Below are positions 34,710-43,578 of a DNA stretch of 64,000 bases, piece after piece. The number at the start of each line of letters is the position of its first letter. Position 1 is the stretch's first letter. This DNA comes from Paenibacillus sp. 32352. Lineage in GTDB: Bacteria > Bacillota > Bacilli > Paenibacillales > NBRC-103111. The notes below the pieces were generated by a model. The model did no database searches and was not told where the DNA came from. It saw only the letters and a program-made list of their open reading frames with translations. The stretch spans positions 62,001 to 126,000 of the forward strand of contig NZ_MZNT01000008.1 of NCBI RefSeq assembly GCF_002042965.1, written 5' to 3'. The translations under genes were made by a program, and so were the position numbers.

Positions 34710-36986
34710 ATGCTACCGATTATTCGCATTTCCGTACGTGCACTGGTCGAATACGCGTTTCGCAGAGGCAGTCTGGAGTCAGGCTTTCATGCAGCACCTA
34801 CGTTCTCAGAAGGGACGCTTGCGCATCAGAAGCTGCAAAAGACGTATGGAGATTCGGACCTCAAGGAAGTACCGCTGCAGCAGGAAATCGAATGCGGGGA
34901 CTTGCGTTTTCGGCTGGAAGGGCGCTGCGATGGCATCCGATTCCCGGAGAACGAGCTTGTCACCATTGAGGAAATTAAGTCCACCGTGCAGGATATAAAA
35001 CGTATTGAGGAACACGCGCATCCCGAACATTGGGCGCAGGCACAATGTTATGCGTATATGTATGCCGTGAAGGAAGGCTTATTGAAGCTGGGCGTGCAAT
35101 TGACCTATGTACAGCTGGATACTGACGAACAAATTCATTTTCGGAAGGAGCAGACGACCGAGGAGCTAGAAGGTCTAGTGCTCGGAATGCTGCAGGTATA
35201 CACACCATATGCAAGATGGATGGCTAAGCACGAACAGGAACGGAACGAGAGCGCACGGAGCCTGTCCTTTCCTTATCCGGCCTATCGGGAAGGGCAGCGT
35301 AAGTTGGCCGGTGCTGTGTATACGGCGATCGCCGAAGGGAAAGATTTATTCGCAAGAGCTCCGACCGGAACCGGCAAAACGATCTCGACCTTGTTCCCGG
35401 CTGTTAAAGCGATCGGGCAAGGGCATCTTCAACGGATCTTCTACATAACGGCCAAAACGATAACCCGGACTGCGGCGGAGCATGCGATGCGCGCTATGGC
35501 GGATGCTGGCTTACGGATGAAGACCGTCACCCTGACGGCGAAGGAAAAAGTATGCTTCAAGGATGAGGTGCGCTGCTCGAAGGAGTACTGTGAATACGCA
35601 GATGGCTTCTATGACCGGCTTAACGGTGCGATGCTGGACATGCTGGAGCATGAGGCATTGATGGACCGCGAGGTGATCGAACACTATGCACGCAAACACC
35701 GGATATGTCCGTTCGAGCTGTCGATAGAAGCAGCATACGCCGCGGATGCGGTCATCTGCGACTATAATTATGTGTTTGATCCGCGTGTGTCGTTGAAGCG
35801 GTTGCTGCAGGAGCAGCGCAAGCAAACTGCTCTATTGGTGGACGAAGCGCATAATTTGGTCGACCGGGCAAGGGACATGTTTTCTGCGGAGCTAATAAAA
35901 TCCGGTTTTCTCCATCTTCAGCGGGAAAGCAAGGGCAAGCAACGAGAGCTTGCCCAGGCGGCGAAGGCCTTGAATGAAATATTCATCGAACTGCGCAAGA
36001 AGGTGGGGGAGCGGAAGCATTCGCTGCTTGACGGCCCGCCGCAAAGCTTGCTTGAACGGTTAGAGTCGTTCACCGAAGCAGCCGAGCAGACGCTTGTTGC
36101 AGGCGGGGAAGAAGATCTGACGATTTTGAAGGATGTTTATTTCGCGGTACAAAGCTTCCTTCGAATCGCGAAGTTGGCGGACGAACGGTTCGTCACCTAT
36201 GCCGAAGTCGAGCGCAGCGAGGTCAGAGTCAAGCTGCTATGCCTAGATCCGTCCCAGCTGCTGCGACATATGAGCAATGGCTATCGGGCCAAAATTTTTT
36301 TCTCGGCAACGCTGTCCCCATTCGGCTTCTACATGGATGTACTCGGTGCGGGGGAGGACGATTATACGTTTGCGATTCCATCCCCCTTCTCGAAGGACCA
36401 ATGGGAGGTGAGCATCGTGGCGTTATCGACGCGATACCGGGACCGTGAAAGCTCGATGGCTAGACTGGGATCACTGCTTCGCGAGCAAATCGGCAGTTGT
36501 AATGGTTGCTACATGGTCTTTTTTCCTTCGTTTGAATATTTGAAGGCCGGAGTGGCCGCGTATGAAGCGGAAATGCCGGACGCTGATATCCTTGTTCAGA
36601 CCCATACGATGTCGGAAGAGGATCGGGAGCGGTTTCTGGACGCGTTCCAGGCGGGAAGGGAGCGAACGTTAGTCGGCTTTGCCGTATTGGGAGGCATATT
36701 TTCGGAGGGGATCGATCTTCAAGGGGACCGGCTGACCGGTGTCATTATCGTTGGTGTGGGACTACCACAAATCGGACTGGAACGTGATCTGATGAAAAAC
36801 TATTACAACAGAACAGGACGGGACGGCTTTGATTACGCCTATGTTTTTCCAGGCATGAACAAGGTGCTGCAAGCGGGCGGCAGGCTGATTCGATCGGAGC
36901 GGGATCGTGGTTCTCTCGTGCTTGTCGATGATCGGTATTTACAGCCCAAATACATGCAACTGCTTCCTGAGGAGTGGCGCGTTTAA
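34710..36986 (+). CDS. PD-(D/E)xK nuclease-XPD/DinG-type helicase fusion
   Basis: 758 residues. N-terminal ~175 residues look like a RecB/Cas4-type nuclease: LEGRCDGIRFP (Asp) and TIEEIKST (Glu-x-Lys), followed by HPEHWAQAQCYAYMYA, the usual helix with a Gln-x-x-x-Tyr motif. The rest is an SF2 helicase of the XPD/DinG group: Walker A APTGTGKTISTLFPA (~215), four cysteines for a 4Fe-4S cluster (VCFKDEVRCSKEYCEYAD ... RICPFE), DEAH box LLVDEAHNLVDRARDMF, and motif VI QAGGRLIRSERDRG. It probably unwinds and trims damaged DNA. Transcribed alone; no cas genes are near. Confidence 0.9.
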   Translation: MLPIIRISVRALVEYAFRRGSLESGFHAAPTFSEGTLAHQKLQKTYGDSDLKEVPLQQEIECGDLRFRLEGRCDGIRFPENELVTIEEIKSTVQDIKRIEEHAHPEHWAQAQCYAYMYAVKEGLLKLGVQLTYVQLDTDEQIHFRKEQTTEELEGLVLGMLQVYTPYARWMAKHEQERNESARSLSFPYPAYREGQRKLAGAVYTAIAEGKDLFARAPTGTGKTISTLFPAVKAIGQGHLQRIFYITAKTITRTAAEHAMRAMADAGLRMKTVTLTAKEKVCFKDEVRCSKEYCEYADGFYDRLNGAMLDMLEHEALMDREVIEHYARKHRICPFELSIEAAYAADAVICDYNYVFDPRVSLKRLLQEQRKQTALLVDEAHNLVDRARDMFSAELIKSGFLHLQRESKGKQRELAQAAKALNEIFIELRKKVGERKHSLLDGPPQSLLERLESFTEAAEQTLVAGGEEDLTILKDVYFAVQSFLRIAKLADERFVTYAEVERSEVRVKLLCLDPSQLLRHMSNGYRAKIFFSATLSPFGFYMDVLGAGEDDYTFAIPSPFSKDQWEVSIVALSTRYRDRESSMARLGSLLREQIGSCNGCYMVFFPSFEYLKAGVAAYEAEMPDADILVQTHTMSEEDRERFLDAFQAGRERTLVGFAVLGGIFSEGIDLQGDRLTGVIIVGVGLPQIGLERDLMKNYYNRTGRDGFDYAYVFPGMNKVLQAGGRLIRSERDRGSLVLVDDRYLQPKYMQLLPEEWRV

Positions 36987-37036
36987 TTGGTAAAATCGGG
37001 ATATGGTGTAGTTAGTTCAATAGCAAAGTTCGAAGT

Positions 37037-37083
37037 GAGGCTGCCGCGAAATTGATCGGTAGCCTCATTAAGCTTTTGGGCAG
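37037..37083 (+). repeat. Dispersed hairpin repeat, family A copy 4
   Basis: GAGGCTGCCG ... CGGTAGCCTC (10-bp arms, one mismatch) followed 11 bases later by GGGCAG. It lies just after the helicase gene and may end its transcript. Confidence 0.5.
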
Positions 37084-37145
37084 GATAACGTTACATCTAG
37101 TGAACGAAAACGTATAGATGTTAATGAAAACATTAATTGGATTCG

Positions 37146-37400
37146 TTAACGATTTGGAAAATGCTCGGGTGAAACCACTTCGAAATCCGCTGTCAAAGCC
37201 TCTTTAGTATCATGTATATCCATGATGGAGACTTCTTTGATAATTCGGTATTTTCCTGGCTCCAGATCGTTGATAGTCACTTTCTGTTCATATGTTTTTC
37301 CCGGTTCCAATCCTATGCCCTCTAATGTGAATGCTCTTCGATTAGGCACGTCTTCCCATACCGACTGATTATATTTTTGAAAAAGGAGTTGAAATACCAT
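37146..37400 (-). pseudogene. Truncated Ig-like (Big_14-type) domain protein
   Basis: 84 residues, LFQKYNQSVWEDVPNRRAFT then LEPGKYRIIKEVSI, resembling the bacterial Ig-like domain found at the C terminus of small secreted Bacillota proteins. A signal peptide and N-terminal half are missing, an in-frame TGA sits directly before the ATG and there is no ribosome binding site. Best read as the tail of a broken gene. Confidence 0.5.
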
Positions 37401-37521
37401 TCATTCGATTTAGATGTTGAAGGGTTTAGTAACGGGAGACGATAGTTTGGAGATGCCGCGAGAGCAGCTCCTATTTAGTATTCATTGAAGTAATGGGGAG
37501 GTTAGTGTAAGCTCATACTCG

Positions 37522-37546
37522 GTAAACCGTGATATAAGTTACGACG
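37522..37546 (+). repeat. Dispersed intergenic repeat, family B copy 3
   Basis: AAACCGTGATATAAGTTACG, the most diverged of three copies (compare 1508 and 16653). Confidence 0.4.
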
Positions 37547-37581
37547 AAATATTTGGCAAAACGACTGCAAAGGCTCCTTTA

Positions 37582-38202
37582 TCAAAACTTCCTAGCAACA
37601 ATGAGATATTCTTGAGAACTTTTCTTCAAGCAATCCGTTTCGACAATTGAAAAATTCCCCTTCTCAATTGTATCGACTAAATTGCGTATTTTAAATGATC
37701 TTATAATCGGCATTAAACCAACTCTACCTGCAATGTATAACAAGTTTCTTAGAAATATCTTTTCTCCCACGCATGGTGTTGCAGAAATTAATAATCCTCC
37801 TGGTTTCAACAGTTCATTCATTCTTTGTAGAACGATACATTCATCTTCCAATAAATGCAGAACATGAAAGGCCAAGATGACATCAAATGATCCTTTCTCA
37901 TACCTTTCATCAAAAATGGTTGTGTGAGCATAGTTTATATTTGTGATGTTTCGTTCTTTTGCCTTTTTTTCGGCAATTGCGATCATATTAGAAGATATAT
38001 CAATCGCATGAATTTCTTTTACGTCTTCGGCAATATCATTGGATATTAATCCAGTTCCACAGCCGTAATCCAACACCACGTTGCTTATTTTGAGATGCGT
38101 TTTCGTTCGTTGTATGATTTGGAGGTAAGTTTGTTCATCCTTCATCTCGATTTGATCATATTGACTTGCGGTTCTGTCCCAAAAACGTTCTGATTTATTC
38201 AT
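37582..38202 (-). CDS. Class I SAM-dependent methyltransferase
   Basis: 206 residues. Motif I VLDYGCGTGLISNDIAE binds S-adenosylmethionine; AIDISSNMIAIAEKKA is motif II; GSFDVILAFHVLHLL and LLKPGGLLISATPC follow in the expected order (UbiE/Methyltransf_11 type). The acceptor is unknown. It starts 33 bases after the stop of the DUF4386 gene, on the same strand, so the two form an operon. Confidence 0.92.
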   Translation of the reverse strand: MNKSERFWDRTASQYDQIEMKDEQTYLQIIQRTKTHLKISNVVLDYGCGTGLISNDIAEDVKEIHAIDISSNMIAIAEKKAKERNITNINYAHTTIFDERYEKGSFDVILAFHVLHLLEDECIVLQRMNELLKPGGLLISATPCVGEKIFLRNLLYIAGRVGLMPIIRSFKIRNLVDTIEKGNFSIVETDCLKKSSQEYLIVARKF

Positions 38203-38235
38203 TTCCGTTTCACCTTCTTTTCTAGAGCGCTCATC

Positions 38236-38931
38236 TTAAAGGAATACTGGATCCTGTTCCACCCGGTTGAATCCTTTAATGATTAGCCATATAGCCAAAA
38301 CCAATTGTTGAAAGGCTATTGGAATGTTCAACATCATGTAGGTTGCATCCAGACCGATGAAGCGAATCATAAATAGTAAGCTTGCCAATATGGACAACAT
38401 AGACCCGACAAGACCTAAAACGGACAACCAACGTGGGACGATTTTTGTTTGGTAAAATATGCAGTTAAACAAGAACATAGCCAAAACAAATGCCAGTGTC
38501 GTTGCCACATGGTTCACCAAATCACGTACTTCCCGTAACAATTCACCCAGGATCTGAAAATACGAACCATTCAGAGCTCCAACTTTTGCAAATTCGTGGC
38601 TTAATGTCAGTAGCAACAGAAGAGTGATTACACCCATAATAATAAACACACCCGCAATGATGCCGAAAGCAACAGATCCAAGAGCTAAATCTTTATGATG
38701 CTTACTTAAAATCGGATACATCAAAACAGGAATACCAACATAGGCAACAACCATTAACAATTGGAAAAAGGCTCCTATTAGCACCTGATTTTCATTTGTA
38801 GAAGCCTTGACAAGGTAGTCTGCTCCATCTATAACAGGAACAACACTAAATATACCTGTAACCAACCCGGCTATTAATAACAACCCAGAAATTATTGCAG
38901 ACCTTCTACCTGAATTTGTACTATTCTTCAA
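38236..38931 (-). CDS. DUF4386 membrane protein
   Basis: 231 residues, six predicted membrane helices. The motif pattern ISGLLLIAGLVTGIFSVVPV, LIGAFFQLLMVVAYVGIPVL, VGALNGSYFQILGELLREVR and FLFNCIFYQTKIVPRWLSVL is typical of the DUF4386 family, whose function is unknown. ATG follows AGGAGG. First gene of the pair with the methyltransferase. Confidence 0.88.
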   Translation of the reverse strand: MKNSTNSGRRSAIISGLLLIAGLVTGIFSVVPVIDGADYLVKASTNENQVLIGAFFQLLMVVAYVGIPVLMYPILSKHHKDLALGSVAFGIIAGVFIIMGVITLLLLLTLSHEFAKVGALNGSYFQILGELLREVRDLVNHVATTLAFVLAMFLFNCIFYQTKIVPRWLSVLGLVGSMLSILASLLFMIRFIGLDATYMMLNIPIAFQQLVLAIWLIIKGFNRVEQDPVFL

Positions 38932-39581
38932 CTTAATTAACCTCCTTTTCTATAATAATATAATTGAGCGATATGCCTCAGTAGAACAATTTCATGAGTA
39001 GCTAGGATTGCATGACACCTATAAGGTTATAACAAACAAAAAACCGCTGAATTAAATGAAAGCCTGGGTATCTATATGTTTGTCATATGAGGAATGGAGG
39101 GTTGTATCCGCATGGTGTTCTCCGAATTGACTAAAGATGAAATAGAAGAAGAACTTGCTGAAAAAATTGAGGACCTGTTAACAAGGATCGATTAAGCTAT
39201 ATGCTAGCTTGCTGAATGGGATGAAATGTATGTTATAATGGCGCAAAGGCATTTATGTTGCTAGGTCTTCAATGTGTAAAATGTTACGTACGATAAAGGA
39301 TTATTTATTTTTCATTCAAAAGACGGTGACCTAATTCAAGGGACATTGGATGAAATAGTCTCTGCATGCACTATGCAGGTACTCACTCTAATACAGTGAC
39401 TGAGGATGAGATTGAAATGTCTTTTTACTCAATACGTCCTGTTTAATTTATTGAAGTAACGTTCAATCAAACAGCGGCAATCTAGATGTGTGATCCGGGC
39501 AACCTCCGGGAGTGCTTTTTATAAAGGCATTCCGATCTTCTTCTTATTTTCACATGTTTTTCAGTCTTTCAAAGCCTGCCG
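38932..39581. other. Intergenic region with possible micro-ORF and decayed coding sequence
   Basis: About 650 bases. 39112-39195 (+) is a 27-codon frame, MVFSELTKDEIEEELAEKIE then DLLTRID, with GGAGG 13 bases upstream; it might be a real micro-protein or the start of a lost gene. From about 39298 the plus strand has protein-like sequence (GLFIFHSKDGDLIQGTLDEI) ending in a stop, with no start. Nothing else is supportable. Confidence 0.4.
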
Positions 39582-40361
39582 TTAAAAATAAGACTCTATA
39601 GAGTTTTTCATATGATTAACGAGTGCGGTTACCTCGCTTTCCAGCCCTTCCCAACGATCAACATACTCTCCGCGATAGGCCCTTTTTGCTAGGTTGAGTA
39701 AAGTCGCATGCTCTTTTGGCAACTGAGGTATGGCCCATTCAGCAGCTACATCCTTTGATGAGATTTCGCCGACAGCCATTGTCAGCCACATTCGGGCAAG
39801 GGTTAAAATTACGTTTCGCTCGTCGCCCTTGGTACTCTCAATTAATCCTGGCAAAGATTCTATAATCGCCCTTCGAATATGTGTCATCGGCAAGGGTTCA
39901 AGTAGATCAGAAGCATCAGGACCAAAAAGAGAAACGCTATTCTTTCTCACTTGTGCTAAAACAATAGCCAAATCAGGGTTATAAGTTGGTTCCTGAATTT
40001 GTCCATTCTCAAACTCATCCCTGAGCCACTCGCCATAGATATATTCATGTTTTGGCGGAAATCGCCAGGGGACAACTTCTTCATGAATTACTACCGTGAC
40101 TTCAAGCGGTCGCACAGAATCAGCATTTCCTACCTTTCCGGATATAGACAGGAGTCTGTCTGTTAGTTTTCTGCGACTTACTTCAGTCAAACTTTGATTT
40201 ACAACCACGAGGACATCTACATCACTATTAATGCGTAAGCCACTGGTTACTGCAGAACCAAATAGATATACCCCGACTATTGCACTGCCAAGCAGCTCCT
40301 CTACAACGTTAAATGCTTGGATCGCTTCCTTCGGTATTTTTTCTTTATTAAAGTCACTCAT
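39582..40361 (-). CDS. AadA/ANT(9)-like aminoglycoside nucleotidyltransferase
   Basis: 259 residues, full length for the family. The nucleotidyltransferase motif LFGSAVTSGLRINSDVDVLV gives metal ligands D47 and D49; LEVTVV gives the base E87; HEEVVPWRFPPKHEY, GEWLRDEF and GDERNVILTLARMWLT match AadA closely and in register. The helical C-terminal domain (KDVAAEWAIPQLP) is complete. Such enzymes adenylylate spectinomycin and, in AadA, streptomycin. Trp112 is present but the residue matching AadA Asp178 is not (see findings), so spectinomycin is the safer prediction. A MarR gene lies 118 bases upstream in the same direction. Confidence 0.9.
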   Translation of the reverse strand: MSDFNKEKIPKEAIQAFNVVEELLGSAIVGVYLFGSAVTSGLRINSDVDVLVVVNQSLTEVSRRKLTDRLLSISGKVGNADSVRPLEVTVVIHEEVVPWRFPPKHEYIYGEWLRDEFENGQIQEPTYNPDLAIVLAQVRKNSVSLFGPDASDLLEPLPMTHIRRAIIESLPGLIESTKGDERNVILTLARMWLTMAVGEISSKDVAAEWAIPQLPKEHATLLNLAKRAYRGEYVDRWEGLESEVTALVNHMKNSIESYF

Positions 40362-40479
40362 CAGCTACAACTCCCCTTGTCTACCGAACAATTTGACTTG
40401 CCTTCGTTCTATTCATCCTGATTACATAGCCTAATGAAACAAGGAACTCCAGCGATCGTCCAGGAGATTACAACCGCAG

Positions 40480-40908
40480 TTATAAGCGTTCATTAATTCG
40501 GATCAACAATTCCTTTAAGGTCTGCTTCTCCTCTTCGGTAAGGACTTGAACGATCTCGTCCTCCACCTTTTGGAAGGAGTCGTAGAAGTCTTCAATCAAT
40601 TCAACGGCTTTTGGTAAAACATAAATATTTTTTTGCCGTTCATTATTGGCTGGAACTTTACGCTCGATAAATCCTTTTTGCTCAAGAACTTGAAGTATGC
40701 TTGTAATGCTTGCCCCGCGCAGATGAAACCGATCGGCAAGATCCCTCTGAATTAATTCAGTTTCTTGATTCTCATAGATATAGCCAATTATTTTTCCTTG
40801 TTGAGCGTTTAATCCTAACTCTTTTATGCTATCGTCCGCTTTTTTCTTTAACTTAAGGCCAATAATCTGAAACAAGTCCAGATAAGGCGTATCCTTGCGA
40901 GGCTTCAT
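40480..40908 (-). CDS. MarR-family regulator
   Basis: 142 residues: helix-dimerisation region LFQIIGLKLKKKADDSIKEL, winged helix ELIQRDLADRFHLRGASITS followed by ILQVLEQKGFIERKVPANNE and RQKNIYVL (the wing with its Asp/Arg-rich tip), and C-terminal dimer helices. It is divergent from the unknown enzyme/MFS operon at 41194 and co-directional with the AadA-like gene, so it could control either. MarR proteins usually respond to phenolic or drug-like ligands. Confidence 0.9.
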   Translation of the reverse strand: MKPRKDTPYLDLFQIIGLKLKKKADDSIKELGLNAQQGKIIGYIYENQETELIQRDLADRFHLRGASITSILQVLEQKGFIERKVPANNERQKNIYVLPKAVELIEDFYDSFQKVEDEIVQVLTEEEKQTLKELLIRINERL

Positions 40909-40960
40909 GATCGTACCTCCCCATATTGTTAGAAATTGTAAAATGGAGAAGGAAATATGT

Positions 40961-41005
40961 ATGACAAAGGTTCGTGGCGTTAAACGTCACGGGCCTTTGT
41001 CTTTT
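40961..41005 (+). terminator. Terminator-like hairpin overlapping a leader ORF
   Basis: Stem AAAGGTTCGTGGCGTT (40966-40981) with AACGTCACGGGCCTTT (40983-40998), three mismatches, then TGTCTTTTT. ATG 40961, with GGAGAAGGA upstream, opens a 46-codon frame (to 41101) whose first codons encode the hairpin. It lies about 190 bases before the operon at 41194 and may be an attenuator. Confidence 0.5.
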
Positions 41006-41193
41006 TCCACCGATGAATCCCCGCAATCCCAGTATCAAAATGTATCCTACCTTACAAGAGTAATCGGATCATACAAAAAAGTGCGTACTACTCAAGGGTA
41101 GGGGATTCTGATAACCTAACATACAGAACGATCGATCCATATTTCGCAGAGCGGTACGGTCGTTTATAGAAATCATAGGTGAGGTGTGAAGGT

Positions 41194-42243
41194 ATGCAGG
41201 AATACCAAGTTACTTTGAAAGATAAGCGAATTGTATGGGGGAAGGCTATCGATATGGGGTCTCTAATCGGCAAATATCCTGGCGACTCCATCAGACAGGG
41301 GGTGAATGAGGCCTTGGATTGGAATCTGCCTGCCGGTGTATACCGGGCAAAAGAGGTCGTTATGGAGCTCGATAAGATGCTTGAGGCAATACTGATACAG
41401 CTTGGCGAACCGATGAACGGCGATCCGACGGTGCTCTTGGACAGCCTTCAAGCCAATTTGGCGATTTCAGGACGTTTGTCATCTTTGCCACTGGGGCCAT
41501 TGGCTCTCGAGGATAAAGCTGGCGCCGAGATTACGGCGCAGGCGGTGCGCATCGGCGAGCGATTGGTAAGCTGGGCCAGGGAAATAAATTCCGAGAAAAA
41601 CGCGCTCGCCAAGTATGGACCGGAAACGCTCGGAAAGCTGGAATTTCGCAGTCACTGTTATGGCCACCCCCTGATCCCGGAAGCCATCGCTCAGGTATGG
41701 GGTCCCTATGGCGGTCCAAAGATCATGCAGATTTATAATGAATATCTGCACCAATTCGTTCTGCTGCGGGATGCCTTGCTTCCGTTTGCCAATTGGGAGG
41801 AAGTTCCGTTTGAAGTCAAGGAACATGCGGGCTTCAAAGGACTGCGTTTTCTGGAGCCGGCCAGGGAGATCTTTTTAACACAATTGCTCGGGAAAAGGTT
41901 GACGCACAAATCGATTATCCGATATGCGCAAAGTGTCGTCAGCTCGGGTTTGACTGATGCCGGTTACGGTCCGAATAGAAACGACAATGCCGATGCCGCA
42001 TTGGCTAAACGAAATTCCGTTAGCTGGCACCTAGCGGCAGACATTCTCGCGCATTCCGGATTGGTGACGAATATAGATGGCATTCATTTTATTCCTAGCG
42101 GTGGAAATGAACTTGTATTATGGGCGTTACTAGGCAAACTGTATCCCGAAAATGTGGTTTTATTGGACAAAGGAGATAAAGAGGAGCTGGAAGCGGCTTA
42201 TGTTTCCGGCAAAGGGTTCGGGACGCAATTTTTAGTGCTGTAA
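41194..42243 (+). CDS. Unrecognised protein paired with an MFS transporter
   Basis: 349 residues from ATG 41194; GTG 41179 is possible but overlaps the best site (GGTGAGGTG). I cannot assign a family. The protein is soluble, without signal peptide; notable stretches are KFEFRSHCYGHPLIPEAIAQ-like FRSHCYGHPLIPEA, WGPYGGPKIMQIYNEYLHQF and HLAADILAHSGLVTNIDGIH, with several His that could bind a metal. The MFS gene starts 58 bases later. An enzyme that modifies a compound which the pump then exports would fit, but this is inference. Confidence 0.65.
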   Translation: MQEYQVTLKDKRIVWGKAIDMGSLIGKYPGDSIRQGVNEALDWNLPAGVYRAKEVVMELDKMLEAILIQLGEPMNGDPTVLLDSLQANLAISGRLSSLPLGPLALEDKAGAEITAQAVRIGERLVSWAREINSEKNALAKYGPETLGKLEFRSHCYGHPLIPEAIAQVWGPYGGPKIMQIYNEYLHQFVLLRDALLPFANWEEVPFEVKEHAGFKGLRFLEPAREIFLTQLLGKRLTHKSIIRYAQSVVSSGLTDAGYGPNRNDNADAALAKRNSVSWHLAADILAHSGLVTNIDGIHFIPSGGNELVLWALLGKLYPENVVLLDKGDKEELEAAYVSGKGFGTQFLVL

Positions 42244-42301
42244 GTCTATAAACCAAAAGAGATTTATTGTCCATCCGGATAGGAGCAGGAGGAGATTTAT
42301 A

Positions 42302-43522
42302 TTGACTAGACAACACAAGCTGCTGACGTTTACTCTATTTTTATTGACTTTTGTCCTGGGAACCAGCGAATTTGTGATGGTCGGATTATTAACCGAAGTG
42401 GCTTCGGACATGAAGATCGCCATATCTGCCGCAGGCTCCCTGGTGTCGGCTTTTGCCCTGTCTTTTGCCATAGGTACTCCGATCTTCACGGCGTTATTCA
42501 GCCGATTCTCCAAGTATCCGCTCATCCTTATTTTGATCGGTGTATTTATTGTCGGGAATATGGTCACGGCGATGTCCGGGTCGTATGCTCTGCTTTTAGC
42601 TTCTAGAGTGGTCACGGCCGTGGTTACCGGCGTCTTGATTGCGCTTGCGATGGCTGTAGCCAGTGAAACAATGCCTCTGGAAAAAAGAGGACCGGTGATC
42701 TCCATCATCTTTACGGGTTTCACCGTAGCTAGTGTCCTAGGCGTCCCTCTTGGCACTTTCATCGGGCAATGGGGAGGGTGGCATATGTCTTATTGGTTTA
42801 CTACGCTATTGGGAATCGTTTCATTGCTAGTGAGCCTTGTAACCATTCCCAGAAGACTGAAGGGGGCACGAAGTTCACTCCAAAAGCAACTCCGATTATT
42901 CGCCTATCCCAGAGTTGTACTTGCTTTCTTTATCCCTGCGTTAAGCATTGCAGCAACGTATAGCGTCTATACGTATTTAGCCCCTTTGCTCCAGGATGTG
43001 CTTTTTGTGCCGGCACGGTATATCAGCCTCGTCTTTTTACTTTATGGTGTCGTGTCCATTTTCAGCACGCTAATCGGGGGGAAGCTGGCTGCCGGTGGCG
43101 GGATGGGAACAATTCGCTATGTATTCCTGGCTCAGGCCGTTATTCTCGCGTCGCTATATGTATCTTCCCGCTCGCTTGTCGGAGGACTTGTCAGCATCTC
43201 ATTTATAGCTCTCGTTGTTTACCTTATGAACTCGACGATGCAGTTGTATTTCATTGATTGGGCCGATCGGCATGTTCCCGAGGCCAGAGATTTGGCTTCG
43301 TCCTTAACCTCCGTATCCATCAATGTCGGGATTGCCATGGGATCCGTTTTGGGAGGGTTTGTCACAACGAACATGGAGCTTAACGATCTTTCCTGGTCGG
43401 GGGGAATTGTAGCTGTTTTGGCATCCGTGCTGGCTTCGATCAACTATCGTTTAGATCGGGGAACTCGCAGGACATCTAAAGAGGAGCACGAGCTGCGCAG
43501 TCAATACGAAGGAAGCCTGTGA
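42302..43522 (+). CDS. MFS transporter
   Basis: 406 residues, twelve membrane helices, TTG start 42302 after AGGAGGAG. FVLGTSEFVMVGLLTEVASD in helix 1 and GVPLGTFIGQWGGWHMSYWF around helix 5 are typical of DHA1 drug-efflux proteins of the AraJ/YdhP type. It is distantly similar in plan to the pump at 17681 but clearly a different gene. Co-transcribed with the unknown gene before it; a hairpin at 43538 ends the unit. Confidence 0.9.
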   Translation: MTRQHKLLTFTLFLLTFVLGTSEFVMVGLLTEVASDMKIAISAAGSLVSAFALSFAIGTPIFTALFSRFSKYPLILILIGVFIVGNMVTAMSGSYALLLASRVVTAVVTGVLIALAMAVASETMPLEKRGPVISIIFTGFTVASVLGVPLGTFIGQWGGWHMSYWFTTLLGIVSLLVSLVTIPRRLKGARSSLQKQLRLFAYPRVVLAFFIPALSIAATYSVYTYLAPLLQDVLFVPARYISLVFLLYGVVSIFSTLIGGKLAAGGGMGTIRYVFLAQAVILASLYVSSRSLVGGLVSISFIALVVYLMNSTMQLYFIDWADRHVPEARDLASSLTSVSINVGIAMGSVLGGFVTTNMELNDLSWSGGIVAVLASVLASINYRLDRGTRRTSKEEHELRSQYEGSL

Positions 43523-43537
43523 TCGCGGAATATAAGG

Positions 43538-43568
43538 TTAAGAGGTACTCATCCTGGGTACCTCTTAA
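43538..43568. terminator. Bidirectional terminator
   Basis: Perfect 11-bp stem TTAAGAGGTAC / GTACCTCTTAA with a 9-base loop between the convergent MFS and HxlR genes. The T-runs are short on both sides. Confidence 0.6.
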
Positions 43569-43578
43569 AGGTTTCATA

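Noticed and set aside
34710..36986. CRISPR-associated DinG (type IV) or Cas4 context
   Set aside because: No other cas genes or array are in the window; the protein looks like the chromosomal nuclease-helicase fusion of Bacillota.
39112..39195. 27-codon acidic micro-ORF as a firm gene
   Set aside because: The ribosome site is 13 bases away and nothing supports conservation; noted only within the intergenic entry.
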